From the NCBI GenBank assembly GCA_050179115.1, contig JBFXFL010000008.1, positions 7,747 to 71,746 on the forward strand: 64,000 nucleotides of DNA, written 5' to 3'. The translations under genes and the position numbers were made by a program. This DNA is from JAGPUQ01 sp050179115 (lineage in GTDB: Bacteria > Pseudomonadota > Gammaproteobacteria > Pseudomonadales > Porticoccaceae). Positions 25,456-34,861 of this stretch are shown here, in pieces. How positions within the stretch are numbered: the stretch's first letter is position 1; each line of letters starts with the position of its first letter. The notes beneath the pieces were generated by a model, which searched no databases, was not told the origin of the DNA, and worked only from the letters and a program-made list of their open reading frames with translations.

Positions 25456-26472
25456 CTACAGAAATTTTGGCAGGACCTGCTCGGTGAACAGCGTGAAGGC
25501 GGTGTGACTCACGGGCGCGCACAGCAGATAGTCGAGTCCGATGTCAGTTTGCAGCGCGCGGATCTGGTCGACGACCTGTTCTGGCGTGCCGTGAATCATT
25601 ACCTCGCGAACATAGCGCTCCACAGCTTGAGCGCCTGTCTCGGCGATATCGTCCTGCGGCGACATCAGCCCGGCGCTGATCGCCTTGCCGGCATTGTCCT
25701 TGTTGGCATAGGCACTCACCGTCCAGGCGGCGCCCTGTTCGGCAACGCGCCGTGCTTCGGCCGCGGTTTCCGCCACGGCAATCAACCGCGCCATGGGCAG
25801 ATCGCGCCCGGCAATCGAATGCCCATGGCGCGCCAGCTCACGGCGATAGAGTTCGCGCTTGAGGCCGAGATCGCCGAGGCTGCAATGGGGGTCGAGCATG
25901 ATGGAGTAGCCCCGGCTCGCGGCCCACTCGATGGCCGGCGGCGATGACGCCGCCACCCACAGCGGCGGATGCGGCTGCTGGAGAGGTTTGGGCAACACCT
26001 CGACATCGCTGAATTGCCAGTGCCGGCCAGACCAGTTCAGGCGCTCGTCACGCCAGGCTGAGACCACGATATCCACCGCTTCCCGAAAGCGCTCCTGACT
26101 TTCTTCCGCCGGCACCCCGAAGGCGCGGAACTCGCCCGGGTCGAAGCCGCGTCCGGCGCCCCAGTTGACGCGCCCGCCGCTCAGTACATCCAGCAGCGCA
26201 ACCTCCTCGGCCAGCCGCAACGGGTGATAGAGCGCGGCGAGGGAAACGCCGGTGCCGATGCGCAGGTTGCGGGTACGGTCGGCCACATGCATGGCCATCA
26301 GGTGGATCGAAGGGCAGACGCTGTAGGTGGTGAAGTGGTGTTCGGCCAGCCAGACGCAGTCGTAGCCACTGCGGTCCATGATGTCGATGCGTTCAAGGGC
26401 GCGCCGGTAGACTTCCGGGAGGGGAATTCGCCGTCCGGGCCAACTGAAAAACTGCAACACGCCGAACTTCAT
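25456..26472 (-). CDS. LLM-class flavin-dependent oxidoreductase
   Basis: This 338-aa luciferase-like TIM-barrel protein starts MKFGVLQFFSW at the ATG at 26472. It has GYDCVWLAEHHFTTYSVCPS near residues 37-56, typical of the luciferase alpha-chain-like group, and GRVNWGAGRGFDPGEF near 108. It differs from the LLM protein at 7.4 kb in length and motifs. Substrate and reductant are unknown. It follows purK by 37 bases on the same strand but has no evident link to purine synthesis. Confidence 0.86.
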   Translation of the reverse strand: MKFGVLQFFSWPGRRIPLPEVYRRALERIDIMDRSGYDCVWLAEHHFTTYSVCPSIHLMAMHVADRTRNLRIGTGVSLAALYHPLRLAEEVALLDVLSGGRVNWGAGRGFDPGEFRAFGVPAEESQERFREAVDIVVSAWRDERLNWSGRHWQFSDVEVLPKPLQQPHPPLWVAASSPPAIEWAASRGYSIMLDPHCSLGDLGLKRELYRRELARHGHSIAGRDLPMARLIAVAETAAEARRVAEQGAAWTVSAYANKDNAGKAISAGLMSPQDDIAETGAQAVERYVREVMIHGTPEQVVDQIRALQTDIGLDYLLCAPVSHTAFTLFTEQVLPKFL

Positions 26473-26509
26473 CGCACCCCCCGCTGTCCGCGTCTCCCGA
26501 CTCGGGAGC

Positions 26510-27574
26510 TCACAGCGCCAGCAACTCCGGCGGCAGCGTCCCGGGTTGGGCACAGGCGACCGTGACGTGGCCCACCTTGCGCCCGGGCCGCGGCTCCTTG
26601 CCGTAATCGTGCAGGTGGGCGCCGGGGATGGCCAGCACCCGGGCCGGATCCGGCACCGCGCCGATCAGGTTGACCATGCCGTAGTCGCCGCGCGCGCGGG
26701 TGCTGCCGAGGGGTAGTCCCAGAATGGCACGCAGGTGGTTTTCGAACTGACTGGTCTCCGCGCCCTCGATCGTCCAGTGCCCGGAGTTGTGGACCCGGGG
26801 CGCAAATTCGTTGACGAGCAGCTCGCCGCGCACCTGAAAGAATTCCACCGCCAGCACGCCCACGTAATCGAGTGCATCCAGCAGCCGGTGGGTCTGCGCC
26901 TCGGCCACGGCCTGCATGGCGTCGCCGGGGCGGCACAGCGTGGTGTGGAGCATGCCGTCGCGATGGGTGTTCTCGGACAGGGGATAGCAGGCGACGGCGC
27001 CGTCGCGGCCGCGGGCTGCGATCAGGGACACTTCCCTATCGAAGGGCACCAGTCTTTCCAGCAATGCGGGCTGATCGCCCAGCGCGCGTCCGGCCGCCGC
27101 GACATCTGCCGCTGCGCGCAGTAGCCACTGGCCCTTGCCGTCGTAGCCCTGGGTGCGGGTTTTCAGTACCGCCGGCAGCCCGAGCTCGGCCACCGCGCGC
27201 CGCAGTTCAGTGGCGCCGGCGACGGCAACGAAGTCCGCCGTGGCCATACCCAGTTCGTGGAACAGGGCTTTTTCATGGAGGCGGTCCTGCGCCACGCCGA
27301 GTGCGCGCGCACCCGGATAGACGGGCACCCTACCGGCCAGGAATGCGAGGCTGCGCGCCGGGACGTTCTCGAAATCGAAAGTGACCACATCAGCCTGCTC
27401 GGCGAGCTGGAGCAGGGAGCGCTCGCAGTCGTAGGGCGCGGTGATGAGCTCCCCCAGCGGCCCGGCACAGGCATCGGGCGCCGGGTCGAGAAACACAAAG
27501 CGGTGCGCCCAGGGATGTCCGGCCATGGCCAGCATGCGCGCCAGCTGCCCGCCGCCGATGACGCCGACGATCAC
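26510..27574 (-). CDS. purK: N5-carboxyaminoimidazole ribonucleotide synthase
   Basis: PurK (354 aa) is the ATP-grasp enzyme that carboxylates AIR to N5-CAIR in purine synthesis. Visible are the N-terminal GVIGGGQLARMLAMAG, ATP-grasp lysine region VLKTRTQGYDGKGQWLL near 150, EVSLIAARG, and NEFAPRVHNSGHWTIEGAETSQFE in two pieces near 260. The ATG overlaps the purE stop by 4 bases, so the two are coupled. Confidence 0.96.
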   Translation of the reverse strand: MIVGVIGGGQLARMLAMAGHPWAHRFVFLDPAPDACAGPLGELITAPYDCERSLLQLAEQADVVTFDFENVPARSLAFLAGRVPVYPGARALGVAQDRLHEKALFHELGMATADFVAVAGATELRRAVAELGLPAVLKTRTQGYDGKGQWLLRAAADVAAAGRALGDQPALLERLVPFDREVSLIAARGRDGAVACYPLSENTHRDGMLHTTLCRPGDAMQAVAEAQTHRLLDALDYVGVLAVEFFQVRGELLVNEFAPRVHNSGHWTIEGAETSQFENHLRAILGLPLGSTRARGDYGMVNLIGAVPDPARVLAIPGAHLHDYGKEPRPGRKVGHVTVACAQPGTLPPELLAL

Positions 27575-28089
27575 GGCTGAACGACTCGCGGATCGGGACT
27601 CGCCAGCACGCGCTCGGTCTGCGCGGCGCGGTACGCGGCCAATACCTTGCGGATACGGGGATACTTGTTGGCCAGCATGGCGGCCGCCAGCAGGGCGGCG
27701 TTGATCGCGCCGGCGCGACCGATGGCGAGCGTGCCCACGGGTATCCCGGCGGGCATCTGCGCAATGGAAAGCAGGGAGTCGACGCCGTTCAGCACCCGCG
27801 ACTGCACCGGTACGCCGAGCACCGGCAGCGCCGTTTTGGCCGCCGCCATCCCCGGCAGATGGGCGGCGCCGCCGGCGCCCGCGATGATCACTTCAAGCCC
27901 GCGCGCCTGCGCTGAGACGGCGTATTCAAACAGCCTGTCAGGCGTGCGGTGCGCCGAAATGACTTCCACTTCGTGGGGGATGTCCAGTTCTTCGAGCGTG
28001 GCGGCCGTGTGGCTCAGCGTCTCCCAGTCCGACTGCGACCCCATGATCACACCGACCAGGGGTGGTATCGCCCTGCGCCGGGCAGTCAC
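27571..28089 (-). CDS. purE: N5-carboxyaminoimidazole ribonucleotide mutase
   Basis: PurE converts N5-CAIR to CAIR. Family motifs are GVIMGSQSDWETL near the start, VISAHRTPDRLF, IIAGAGGAAHLPGM and GVPVQSRVLNGVDSLLSI. No ATG lies before VIMGSQSD, so the GTG at 28089 was chosen; it gives 172 aa, close to E. coli PurE (169 aa). Its ribosome-binding site is weak, so the start is the least certain part. Confidence 0.93.
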   Translation of the reverse strand: MTARRRAIPPLVGVIMGSQSDWETLSHTAATLEELDIPHEVEVISAHRTPDRLFEYAVSAQARGLEVIIAGAGGAAHLPGMAAAKTALPVLGVPVQSRVLNGVDSLLSIAQMPAGIPVGTLAIGRAGAINAALLAAAMLANKYPRIRKVLAAYRAAQTERVLASPDPRVVQP

Positions 28090-28318
28090 CAGCGCGATCC
28101 CGCGAGGGTAAACGGATTTGCGGCAATCAGCGCGGGCACCGGCGTCGGCAGATAGTCCATGGAAGGGTCCGTTCAGGGCCGGATAGCCGGCACAGGGTGA
28201 GCGGGAAATTCGACCGCCCCAGGCGCGGGGAATGCCAGATCCGCCTGGGGCCATTGGGTCCGGGACGGAATTCTACCCTGCCCGACCATTCAAGTCAGGA
28301 CTCCGCCTGGAACGTGAA

Positions 28319-28348
28319 TTGCTAGCTTGGAAACGTCCGTCCTATACT
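28319..28348 (+). promoter_or_regulatory. Candidate promoter of the cyclopropane fatty acid synthase gene
   Basis: TTGCTA at 28319-28324 and TATACT at 28343-28348 are 18 bases apart, each close to the sigma70 consensus, and lie about 30 bases before the coding start. The surrounding 290-bp divergent spacer to purE holds no gene. Confidence 0.45.
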
Positions 28349-28378
28349 CGACCCGTACGCGCCGCCAGGGAATCCACA

Positions 28379-29515
28379 ATGGCCCGAACACGCGCTGAAC
28401 GACTGGTACGCACGCTGCTCGAAAGCGCCGGCATCGCGATTGATGGTCCCGCGCGCCACGACATGCGGGTCCACAACCCCGCGCTCTACCCGCGCATTGT
28501 CCGGCACGGCTCTCTGGGCCTCGGCGAAGCCTACATGGACGGCTGGTGGGACGCCGACGCGGTGGACGAAACCATTGCCCGCATCTTGGCGGAGCGCGCG
28601 CAGCGGCAGCTGTCGCCGGGCCCCCGGGAACGTGTCCACACTACCATTGCGTATCTGTGGAACCTGCAGGGCCGGATACGGGCGCGCCGTGCCGTCGCCG
28701 CCCACTACGACACCGGCAATGAGCTGTTTCGTCGCATGCTGGACCCGCTGATGAACTATTCCTGCGCCTACTGGGCAAACGCGGAGGATCTGGCGCAGGC
28801 GCAACGCAACAAGCTCGATCTCGTCTGCCGCAAGCTGGAACTTCGCCCGGGCCTGAAAGTAGTGGATATCGGCTGCGGCTGGGGCGGCTTCGCCCGCTAC
28901 GCGGCCGAGCACTACGGCGTCGAGGTCACCGGCATTACCCTGTCGCGGGAGCAGGCCAACTATGCCCGGGACCTGTGCCGGGGTCTGCCGGTCACCATCG
29001 AGCTGCGCGACTATCGCGATCTGGGCAACCAGGGTTTCGCTATGCCCGCGGATCGCATCGTATCCATCGGCATGTTTGAGCACGTGGGAGTCCGCAACTA
29101 CCCCGCCTTCATGCGCATCGCCGCGCGCTGCCTGCAACCGGACGGCCTCATGCTGCTGCACACCATTGGCAGCCTGGAAAGCAGCCGCGGCAACGATCCG
29201 TGGCTCGACAAATACATCTTCCCGGACGGCCAGCTGCCGTCGGCAGCTCAGCTCGGCCGCGCCAGCGAAGGACTGCTGGTGATCGAGGACTGGCACAACT
29301 TCGGCCCGGATTACGATCCCACCCTGATGGCCTGGAAGCACAACTTTGAACTGGCCTGGCCGGAACTCGCCCCCGGGTACGGCCAGCGCTTCTACCGTAT
29401 GTGGCGCTATTACCTGATGTTGTGCGCCGGGGCTTTCCGCGCGCGCCACATGCAGTTATGGCAACTGGTGTTGTCGCGGCCGGACCGGACCCGGGGTTAC
29501 CGCTCGGTGCGCTGA
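28379..29515 (+). CDS. cfa: Cyclopropane-fatty-acyl-phospholipid synthase
   Basis: Cfa methylates double bonds of membrane phospholipid acyl chains using AdoMet, often in stationary phase or acid stress. The 378-aa protein begins MARTRAERLVRTLLESAG at the ATG at 28379. It has GEAYMDGWWDADAVDE near residue 52, the AdoMet motif VVDIGCGWGGFARYAAE near 163, and IVSIGMFEHVGVRNY near 230. The domain order and length match E. coli Cfa (382 aa). Confidence 0.95.
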   Translation: MARTRAERLVRTLLESAGIAIDGPARHDMRVHNPALYPRIVRHGSLGLGEAYMDGWWDADAVDETIARILAERAQRQLSPGPRERVHTTIAYLWNLQGRIRARRAVAAHYDTGNELFRRMLDPLMNYSCAYWANAEDLAQAQRNKLDLVCRKLELRPGLKVVDIGCGWGGFARYAAEHYGVEVTGITLSREQANYARDLCRGLPVTIELRDYRDLGNQGFAMPADRIVSIGMFEHVGVRNYPAFMRIAARCLQPDGLMLLHTIGSLESSRGNDPWLDKYIFPDGQLPSAAQLGRASEGLLVIEDWHNFGPDYDPTLMAWKHNFELAWPELAPGYGQRFYRMWRYYLMLCAGAFRARHMQLWQLVLSRPDRTRGYRSVR

Positions 29516-29976
29516 CCGGATTTCAGGCCGGCAGGATCGGCGTCATCGACAGGAATGATCCCCGGTTACCAGCCCAACCTCCCAAGCGCCTGCCGGACCG
29601 CCACGCCATATCCCTCGCAAACACCACCCCGGGGGCATGGCCATTACCAGATCCGTTGCAGCAGCTCGGTGTCGCGGACTATTTTACGCGCCAGATGCGC
29701 GGCGAGTGCTGGATATCGGCCGAGGCTCTCCAGACTGGCGAGCTCCACCGCGCTGAAACCACTGCAAAGATACTGTGCGGAAATATCCCCGGTGACAATG
29801 TCCCCGGCCTCAGCGGCAAGGTGGTTTTCAGCGCCGGTCTTGCAACCGACATGGCGTGCTTTTCCAGCATCTGCCGCATGCCCTCATCAGGGCAAGCAAC
29901 CGCGCGGGGCACTGACACACGGTGGCAATACAGAGGGGCCAGGCTGCAAGCTGTCATTCCTCAACCTGGGCGAGCC
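29516..29976. other. Intergenic region between cfa and the pyruvate-kinase-like gene
   Basis: I see no gene with a supported start in these 461 bases. The plus frame of the next gene is open through the region but its sequence does not look like protein. On the minus strand a frame is open from 29883 to a TAA at 29644-29646 (79 residues). It reads protein-like, including SAVELASLESLGRYPALAAH, but has no ATG and two TGA codons just upstream, so it may be a decayed gene fragment. Confidence 0.35.
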
Positions 29977-31803
29977 GTGGCGTCAACTCCCCTCAACATC
30001 GTGGCACTCGCCAAACTGCGCACCGAACTGGCCGAACTGCAAAACGCAGTACTGGCGGAGGCGGAACCGATCATCGCCCGCTACTGCGATGGCGGCGAGG
30101 CAAGTCCCAGTCTGTGGAACTTTGCGCATTATCTGGCCTTGCGCAGCCGCGATCTGCGCCCCCTGCAGGAGCGCCTGGCGCGCGCGGGGCTATCGTCGCT
30201 CGGACGCAGCGAAGCCCATGTCATGGCGACCCTGGAGCAGGTCATCGCCCTGCTGGATCTCGTCCTCGATCTTCCGGGCGCCACAGGCACCGCCGCGTCC
30301 GTCGACTTCGACACCGGAGAGCGTCTGCTGCGCGCCAACCGGGAGCTGTTGTTCGGTCCCCTCCCGAGCGCACGGACATCCCACATCATGGTCACCCTGC
30401 CGACGGAAGCCGCGCTCGACCGGACGCTGGTGGAAGGTCTGCTGTACGCCGGCATGGATTGCGCGCGCATCAATTGCGCTCACGACTCCCCCACGCAATG
30501 GCAGGCCATGATCGACCATGTGCGGACCGCAGCGGCTGCGCAGGACAAGTCGTGCCGCATTCTCATGGACCTCGCGGGTCCCAAGCTGCGCACCGGCCCC
30601 ATCGCCGCCAGCGCTCTGACCCTGAGCCAAACCCTGCATCTGGTGGCGGGTCGTCCGCCCCTGGCCGCGGACGACGAGCCGGTCGCGCTCGGCTTCACCG
30701 CTGCCGTAATTGCGGCATTGCGGGGCGGTGACTGCATCACTTTCACGGATCGCCGCGGCAAGCGGCGCACACTGGAGATTGCTGAGAACAGCGACGCCAA
30801 CGTCCTGACCGCCCACTGCAGAAAGCGCGCCATCATCGACGACACCACGGAATTCGAGTTTCCGCACACCACCGGGGCGCCGCCGGCGCGCGCGGCCCTG
30901 GCGGATACCGCTGCGGCCATCCGGCTGTATGAGGGCGACTCGCTGATCCTCACCCGGAACCCGGCGCCGGGCCGGCCGGCGCAGCCGGACACCGATGGCG
31001 GCGCACCACAACCCGCGTCGGTCCCTTGCTGCGAGCCCGCGGTACTGGATTATTTGCGCGTCGGCGAGGAAGTCTGGCTCGATGACGGCAAGCTGGGCGG
31101 CGTGATCGACCGGATCGACGCCGAGGGCGCACGGATCACCATCACTTGCGCCGGTCCCCGGGGTCACAGGCTGCGCGCCGACAAGGGACTCAACTTCCCG
31201 GATTCCCGGCTCGACCTGCCGGCGCTGACCGCCAAGGATTACCGCGATCTCGACTTCGTCGCGCAACATGCCGACCTGGTGGGCCTGTCCTTCACGCAAT
31301 CGCTCGCGGATGTCGAGGTGCTGGCGCAAGCACTCGCGGCGCGCGGGGCTGGCACCCTGCCCATCATCGCCAAGATCGAAACCGCTCGGGGCGTGGAAAA
31401 CCTGCCCGAAATACTGCTCGGCACTCTGGGCCGCCATCCGCTCGGCGTGATGATCGCGCGCGGCGATCTGATGGTGGAAATCGGCGGCGAGCGCATGGCG
31501 GAAATGCAGGAGGAAATCCTGTGGCTGTGCGAAGCCGCCCATGTCCCCGTGATCTGGGCCACCCAGGTGCTGGAGACACTGGCCAAGAAGGGCACCCTGT
31601 CACGCCCGGAGATCACCGACGCCGCCGCCTCCGCCCGCGCCGACTGCGTGATGCTCAACAAGGGCCCCCACATCCTGCGCGCGGTCGCCCTGCTGGCCGA
31701 CATCCTGCGCCGCATGGCGGGTCATCAAAACAAGAAAAACCCGCAATTGCGGGCGCTGTCCCTGGCTGTCCGGATCACTTCACCTACCGTGCCGCCGGCC
31801 TGA
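29977..31803 (+). CDS. Divergent pyruvate-kinase-family protein with an N-terminal helical domain
   Basis: The protein has about 608 aa from the GTG at 29977; the start is uncertain and could lie further upstream (ATG at 29878). The first 130 residues are helical (LRTELAELQNAVLAEAEPI) and not part of standard pyruvate kinase. The barrel then shows GMDCARINCAHDSP (near 160), MDLAGPKLRTG (near 196), the active-site lysine in IAKIETARGVENL (near 464), ARGDLMVEIG (near 495), and ATQVLETLAKKG (near 528). Several usual residues differ: NCAH replaces NFSH and DLAGPK replaces DTKGPE. The C-terminal allosteric domain is missing. It may still convert phosphoenolpyruvate and ADP, but activity is unproven. 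Confidence 0.8.
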   Translation: MASTPLNIVALAKLRTELAELQNAVLAEAEPIIARYCDGGEASPSLWNFAHYLALRSRDLRPLQERLARAGLSSLGRSEAHVMATLEQVIALLDLVLDLPGATGTAASVDFDTGERLLRANRELLFGPLPSARTSHIMVTLPTEAALDRTLVEGLLYAGMDCARINCAHDSPTQWQAMIDHVRTAAAAQDKSCRILMDLAGPKLRTGPIAASALTLSQTLHLVAGRPPLAADDEPVALGFTAAVIAALRGGDCITFTDRRGKRRTLEIAENSDANVLTAHCRKRAIIDDTTEFEFPHTTGAPPARAALADTAAAIRLYEGDSLILTRNPAPGRPAQPDTDGGAPQPASVPCCEPAVLDYLRVGEEVWLDDGKLGGVIDRIDAEGARITITCAGPRGHRLRADKGLNFPDSRLDLPALTAKDYRDLDFVAQHADLVGLSFTQSLADVEVLAQALAARGAGTLPIIAKIETARGVENLPEILLGTLGRHPLGVMIARGDLMVEIGGERMAEMQEEILWLCEAAHVPVIWATQVLETLAKKGTLSRPEITDAAASARADCVMLNKGPHILRAVALLADILRRMAGHQNKKNPQLRALSLAVRITSPTVPPA

Positions 31804-31916
31804 TCCGGTCCGCTGAGCGGTCCCACCCCGCCGAACTGGTCCACTGAGTACGGATGCACCGGCCAGGCCATTGGGAGTAGGCTGGCGGGCACCGAAAATA
31901 ATCAGCGGGGGTTTTC

Positions 31917-32780
31917 ATGAACACATCAAGTGCCAAGGTATTGTCCACCGAGGTATTCGCCGCCGGCTTCGTCTTCCTGGAGGGACCGCGCTGGCGCAAC
32001 GACCGGCTCTGGGTTTCCGACATGCACGGCCACACCGTCTACCGCCTGACCGCCGACGGTACCCGCGAGGCGATGGCCGCAGTGCCCGGCAAACCGTCGG
32101 GCATCGGTTTTCTGCCCGATGGCACGCCGCTGATCGTATCGATGCACGACCGCAAGCTCATGAAGCTGGTGGCGGGCCAACTGCAACTCCACGCCGACCT
32201 GTCCGAACTCTGCCCGTACGAGATCAACGACATGGTGGTGGACAAACACGGCAATGCCTACGTGGGCAACATCGGTTTCAATCTGCTCGCCGGCGAAAAA
32301 TTCAAACCCACCAATTTCGTGCTGGTAACGCCGGACGGCAAGGCCCGCGAGGTGGCACGGGATCTCGCCGTGCCGAACGGGCCGGTGATCACCGCCAACG
32401 GCAAGCGGTTGATCGTCGCCGAATCCTGGGCCAAGAAACTCAGCGTCTTCGACATTGCCGCCGACGGCAGCCTCAGCAATCGCAAGGTATTCGCCGAACT
32501 CGACATCGCCCCGGACGGCATCTGCCTCGATGCCGAAGGCGCGATCTGGGTGGCCGGCTTCAACAGCGATACCTTCGTGCGCGTGCTGGAGGGCGGCAGG
32601 ATCACTCACAAGGTCAAGGTGATGGACCGCTACCCGGTCGCCTGCACCCTGGGCGGCGCCGACGGCCGCACGCTGTTCTGCCTGACCTACCAGGGCACGA
32701 TCAAGGAGATGGGCCAGAACAAGGAGGCGTCGCGGATCGAGACGGTGCGTGTGGATGTTCCCGCAGGCGGATCACCCTAA
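31917..32780 (+). CDS. SMP-30/gluconolactonase/LRE-family protein
   Basis: This 287-aa soluble six-bladed propeller protein has the expected metal-site residues: Glu in FVFLEGPRW near residue 22, Asn in EINDMVVD near 103, Asn in VPNGPVIT near 153, and Asp in IAPDGICLD near 200. Members are lactonases or related hydrolases; the substrate cannot be predicted. GGGGG lies 5-9 bases before the ATG at 31917. It is the second propeller protein of this broad superfamily in the window, but unlike the one at 10.0 kb it has no membrane anchor. Confidence 0.87.
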   Translation: MNTSSAKVLSTEVFAAGFVFLEGPRWRNDRLWVSDMHGHTVYRLTADGTREAMAAVPGKPSGIGFLPDGTPLIVSMHDRKLMKLVAGQLQLHADLSELCPYEINDMVVDKHGNAYVGNIGFNLLAGEKFKPTNFVLVTPDGKAREVARDLAVPNGPVITANGKRLIVAESWAKKLSVFDIAADGSLSNRKVFAELDIAPDGICLDAEGAIWVAGFNSDTFVRVLEGGRITHKVKVMDRYPVACTLGGADGRTLFCLTYQGTIKEMGQNKEASRIETVRVDVPAGGSP

Positions 32781-32979
32781 TCCTTCTCGCCACGAATCTG
32801 GATTGACCGGCGGTTGCAAAACGTCGCAGAACATCGGCCGTGAGGCCCTCGGCGCGCAATGATCGATACCTATGGATCGATGCGCGAGGAAGCGAGCACC
32901 ATCCAACGAGGCGGATGGCGACTGCGGCAGCTCTTTCAACTTCAACCGTCTGCCAAAGCAAGCAGTGCATGATCCCGGC

Positions 32980-33525
32980 TCAGGAATCCGAGGTGTCAAG
33001 CCGTTTCAGTTCCACCGGCACGCGGGCCCTGTCATTGCTCATCCACACCTCGCCATCCTGTACCAGGCATTGCAACCGCATGGTGCGCGTCGCGAGCGCG
33101 GCCAGTGCCTGACTGGTGGCAACGGACAGTTGCAGCACCCTGAGATTTCTGAGCCGCGTCAGCTTGCTTTCGAGCGACTTCCACCACAGGCCACAACTGC
33201 TGCTGTAGCAGACCGCGATCACCTGCTCGGCACGTCCGCTGGCCTTGCGCAAGCGCGCTTCATCCGGCTGGCCGATATCGATCCACAGCCTGATCTGGCC
33301 GGTCAGGTCCTTCACCCAGATTTCGGGTTCGTCAGCCTCGGACAGACCCTTGGTGAAAGCGATGCCCTCCTGGGCGTGCAGCGCGTACATCAGCACCCGC
33401 ACCATCAGGCGTTCGTCGGTTTCGGAGGGATGACGCGCCAGGGTGAGCGCATGATCGGCGTAGTAATTCCTGTCCAGATCGGCGATCTGGAGATCGGCCT
33501 TGTAAATCGTGGCCTTGAGCGCCAT
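32980..33525 (-). CDS. yaeQ: YaeQ family protein
   Basis: The protein starts MALKATIYKADLQIADLDRN at the ATG at 33525 and has 181 aa, the same length as E. coli YaeQ. YaeQ has a PD-(D/E)XK nuclease-like fold of unknown function and was once linked to transcription elongation. Family blocks here are HPSETDERLMVRVLMYALHA, EPEIWVKDLTGQIRLWIDIG and the C-terminal Cys-containing VQDGEVWMSN. An ATG at 33534 is an alternative. It follows ackA on the same strand after 133 bases. Confidence 0.93.
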   Translation of the reverse strand: MALKATIYKADLQIADLDRNYYADHALTLARHPSETDERLMVRVLMYALHAQEGIAFTKGLSEADEPEIWVKDLTGQIRLWIDIGQPDEARLRKASGRAEQVIAVCYSSSCGLWWKSLESKLTRLRNLRVLQLSVATSQALAALATRTMRLQCLVQDGEVWMSNDRARVPVELKRLDTSDS

Positions 33526-33658
33526 GGGTGGCATCCATTGATGAAAAAGACCTGAATTCAAGGTTCCGATCGCCTGAGCCTGCCAGCGGACAAAGTCGGC
33601 CGCCGCCTCCTGATCCCGGGCACATGGCGGTGCTCGCGGATGTGGCTGCGGGATTCGG

Positions 33659-34861
33659 TCAACCGAGTCCCAGACAGGCCCGGGTCTGACGGGCGATCTC
33701 GGCTTCCTCGTCGGCGGCCATGGCGAGTACGGCAACGGTCGCGTGCCGGGAATCGTGCAGTGCGGTGATATCGGTGTCGGGATCCTCCCGTGGGGGACCG
33801 AGCACGATCCCGCAGCCTTCGAGGCCCGCGCAACTACGGCGTATGACTTCGGCATCGTGGGCACCGATGCCGCCGGTGAAGACGATGGCGTCGACCCGGC
33901 CGAGTACCGCGAGATAGGCGCCGATGATCTTCCTGACACGGTAACAGAACATTTCCCGCGCGAGTGCCGCCTCGCGGTCGCCCGCCGCGGCGCGCTCGCG
34001 TACCTCGCGCATATCGCTGCTGCCGCATACCGCCTTCAACCCGCTCTCCTGTTCGAGCAACGCCCGCACCGCGGCGGGATCGCGGCCCGCCGCCTGCATC
34101 AACAGTGGCAGCGCGGGGTCGATATCGCCCGAGCGGCTGCCCATCATCAGGCCTTCCAGCGGCGTAAAGCCCATGCTGGTGTCGATGCTGCACCCGCCCT
34201 GGATGGCAGTGGCACTGGCGCCATTGCCCAGGTGCAGGGTGATGAGATTGACCGCCGCCGGCGGTCGGCGCAGCCAGGCAGCGGCGCGACGCGCGGCCTG
34301 AGCGTGGGAGATGCCGTGAAAACCGTAGCGGCGCACCGGGCTTCCCGCGGCCAGCCCGGCGAGCGCAGCCTCGGGTAGCGGGTAGCGCCAGGCGTATTCC
34401 GGCAGGGTATGGTGGAAAGCGGTGTCGAACACCACCACCTGAGGCACCCCGGGAAATCGCTGGCGCGCCACTTCGATACCGAGCAGATTGACGGGGTTAT
34501 GGCTCGGCGCCAGGGGTATCAGCCGTGTGATTTCGGCGACCACCTTGTCATCGACAGCAACCGGGCTCAGGAAACGCACGCCCCCGTGCACCACGCGGTG
34601 GCCGATGGCGGCGAGACTCGCGGGCAACCCGAGCCCCGGGGCTGAACAGAGATGTTCCAGGATCGCCACCAGGGCACCGCGGTGATCGCTCACATGCGGC
34701 GGGAGCGGCAGCGCCCGTTCGCCGGGTTCGCACCGCCAGCGCAGAGCACCCGTGCCAATACCATCCAGAACGCCACCAGCCAGGCTCGCCGCGCCCTGCC
34801 GCAGCTGGTATTTGACCGAGGAGCTGCCGCAGTTGAGCACCAGTATCAGGGGCTCAGCCAT
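33659..34861 (-). CDS. ackA: Acetate kinase
   Basis: AckA (400 aa) interconverts acetate + ATP and acetyl phosphate + ADP. Signature regions are VLNCGSSSVKYQL at the N-terminus, IGHRVVHGG, FDTAFHHTLPEYAWRYPLP, RYGFHGISH, LGNGAS and FTGGIGAHD near the C-terminus, so the ASKHA fold is complete. Its start overlaps the end of glgA by 8 bases, which makes it the last gene of a glgB-glgA-ackA unit. No pta or phosphoketolase gene is in the window. Confidence 0.95.
   Translation of the reverse strand: MAEPLILVLNCGSSSVKYQLRQGAASLAGGVLDGIGTGALRWRCEPGERALPLPPHVSDHRGALVAILEHLCSAPGLGLPASLAAIGHRVVHGGVRFLSPVAVDDKVVAEITRLIPLAPSHNPVNLLGIEVARQRFPGVPQVVVFDTAFHHTLPEYAWRYPLPEAALAGLAAGSPVRRYGFHGISHAQAARRAAAWLRRPPAAVNLITLHLGNGASATAIQGGCSIDTSMGFTPLEGLMMGSRSGDIDPALPLLMQAAGRDPAAVRALLEQESGLKAVCGSSDMREVRERAAAGDREAALAREMFCYRVRKIIGAYLAVLGRVDAIVFTGGIGAHDAEVIRRSCAGLEGCGIVLGPPREDPDTDITALHDSRHATVAVLAMAADEEAEIARQTRACLGLG

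Noticed and set aside
32781..32979. Possible small gene between the SMP-30-type gene and yaeQ
   Set aside because: The short open frames on both strands have no ribosome-binding site and read like shadow sequence.
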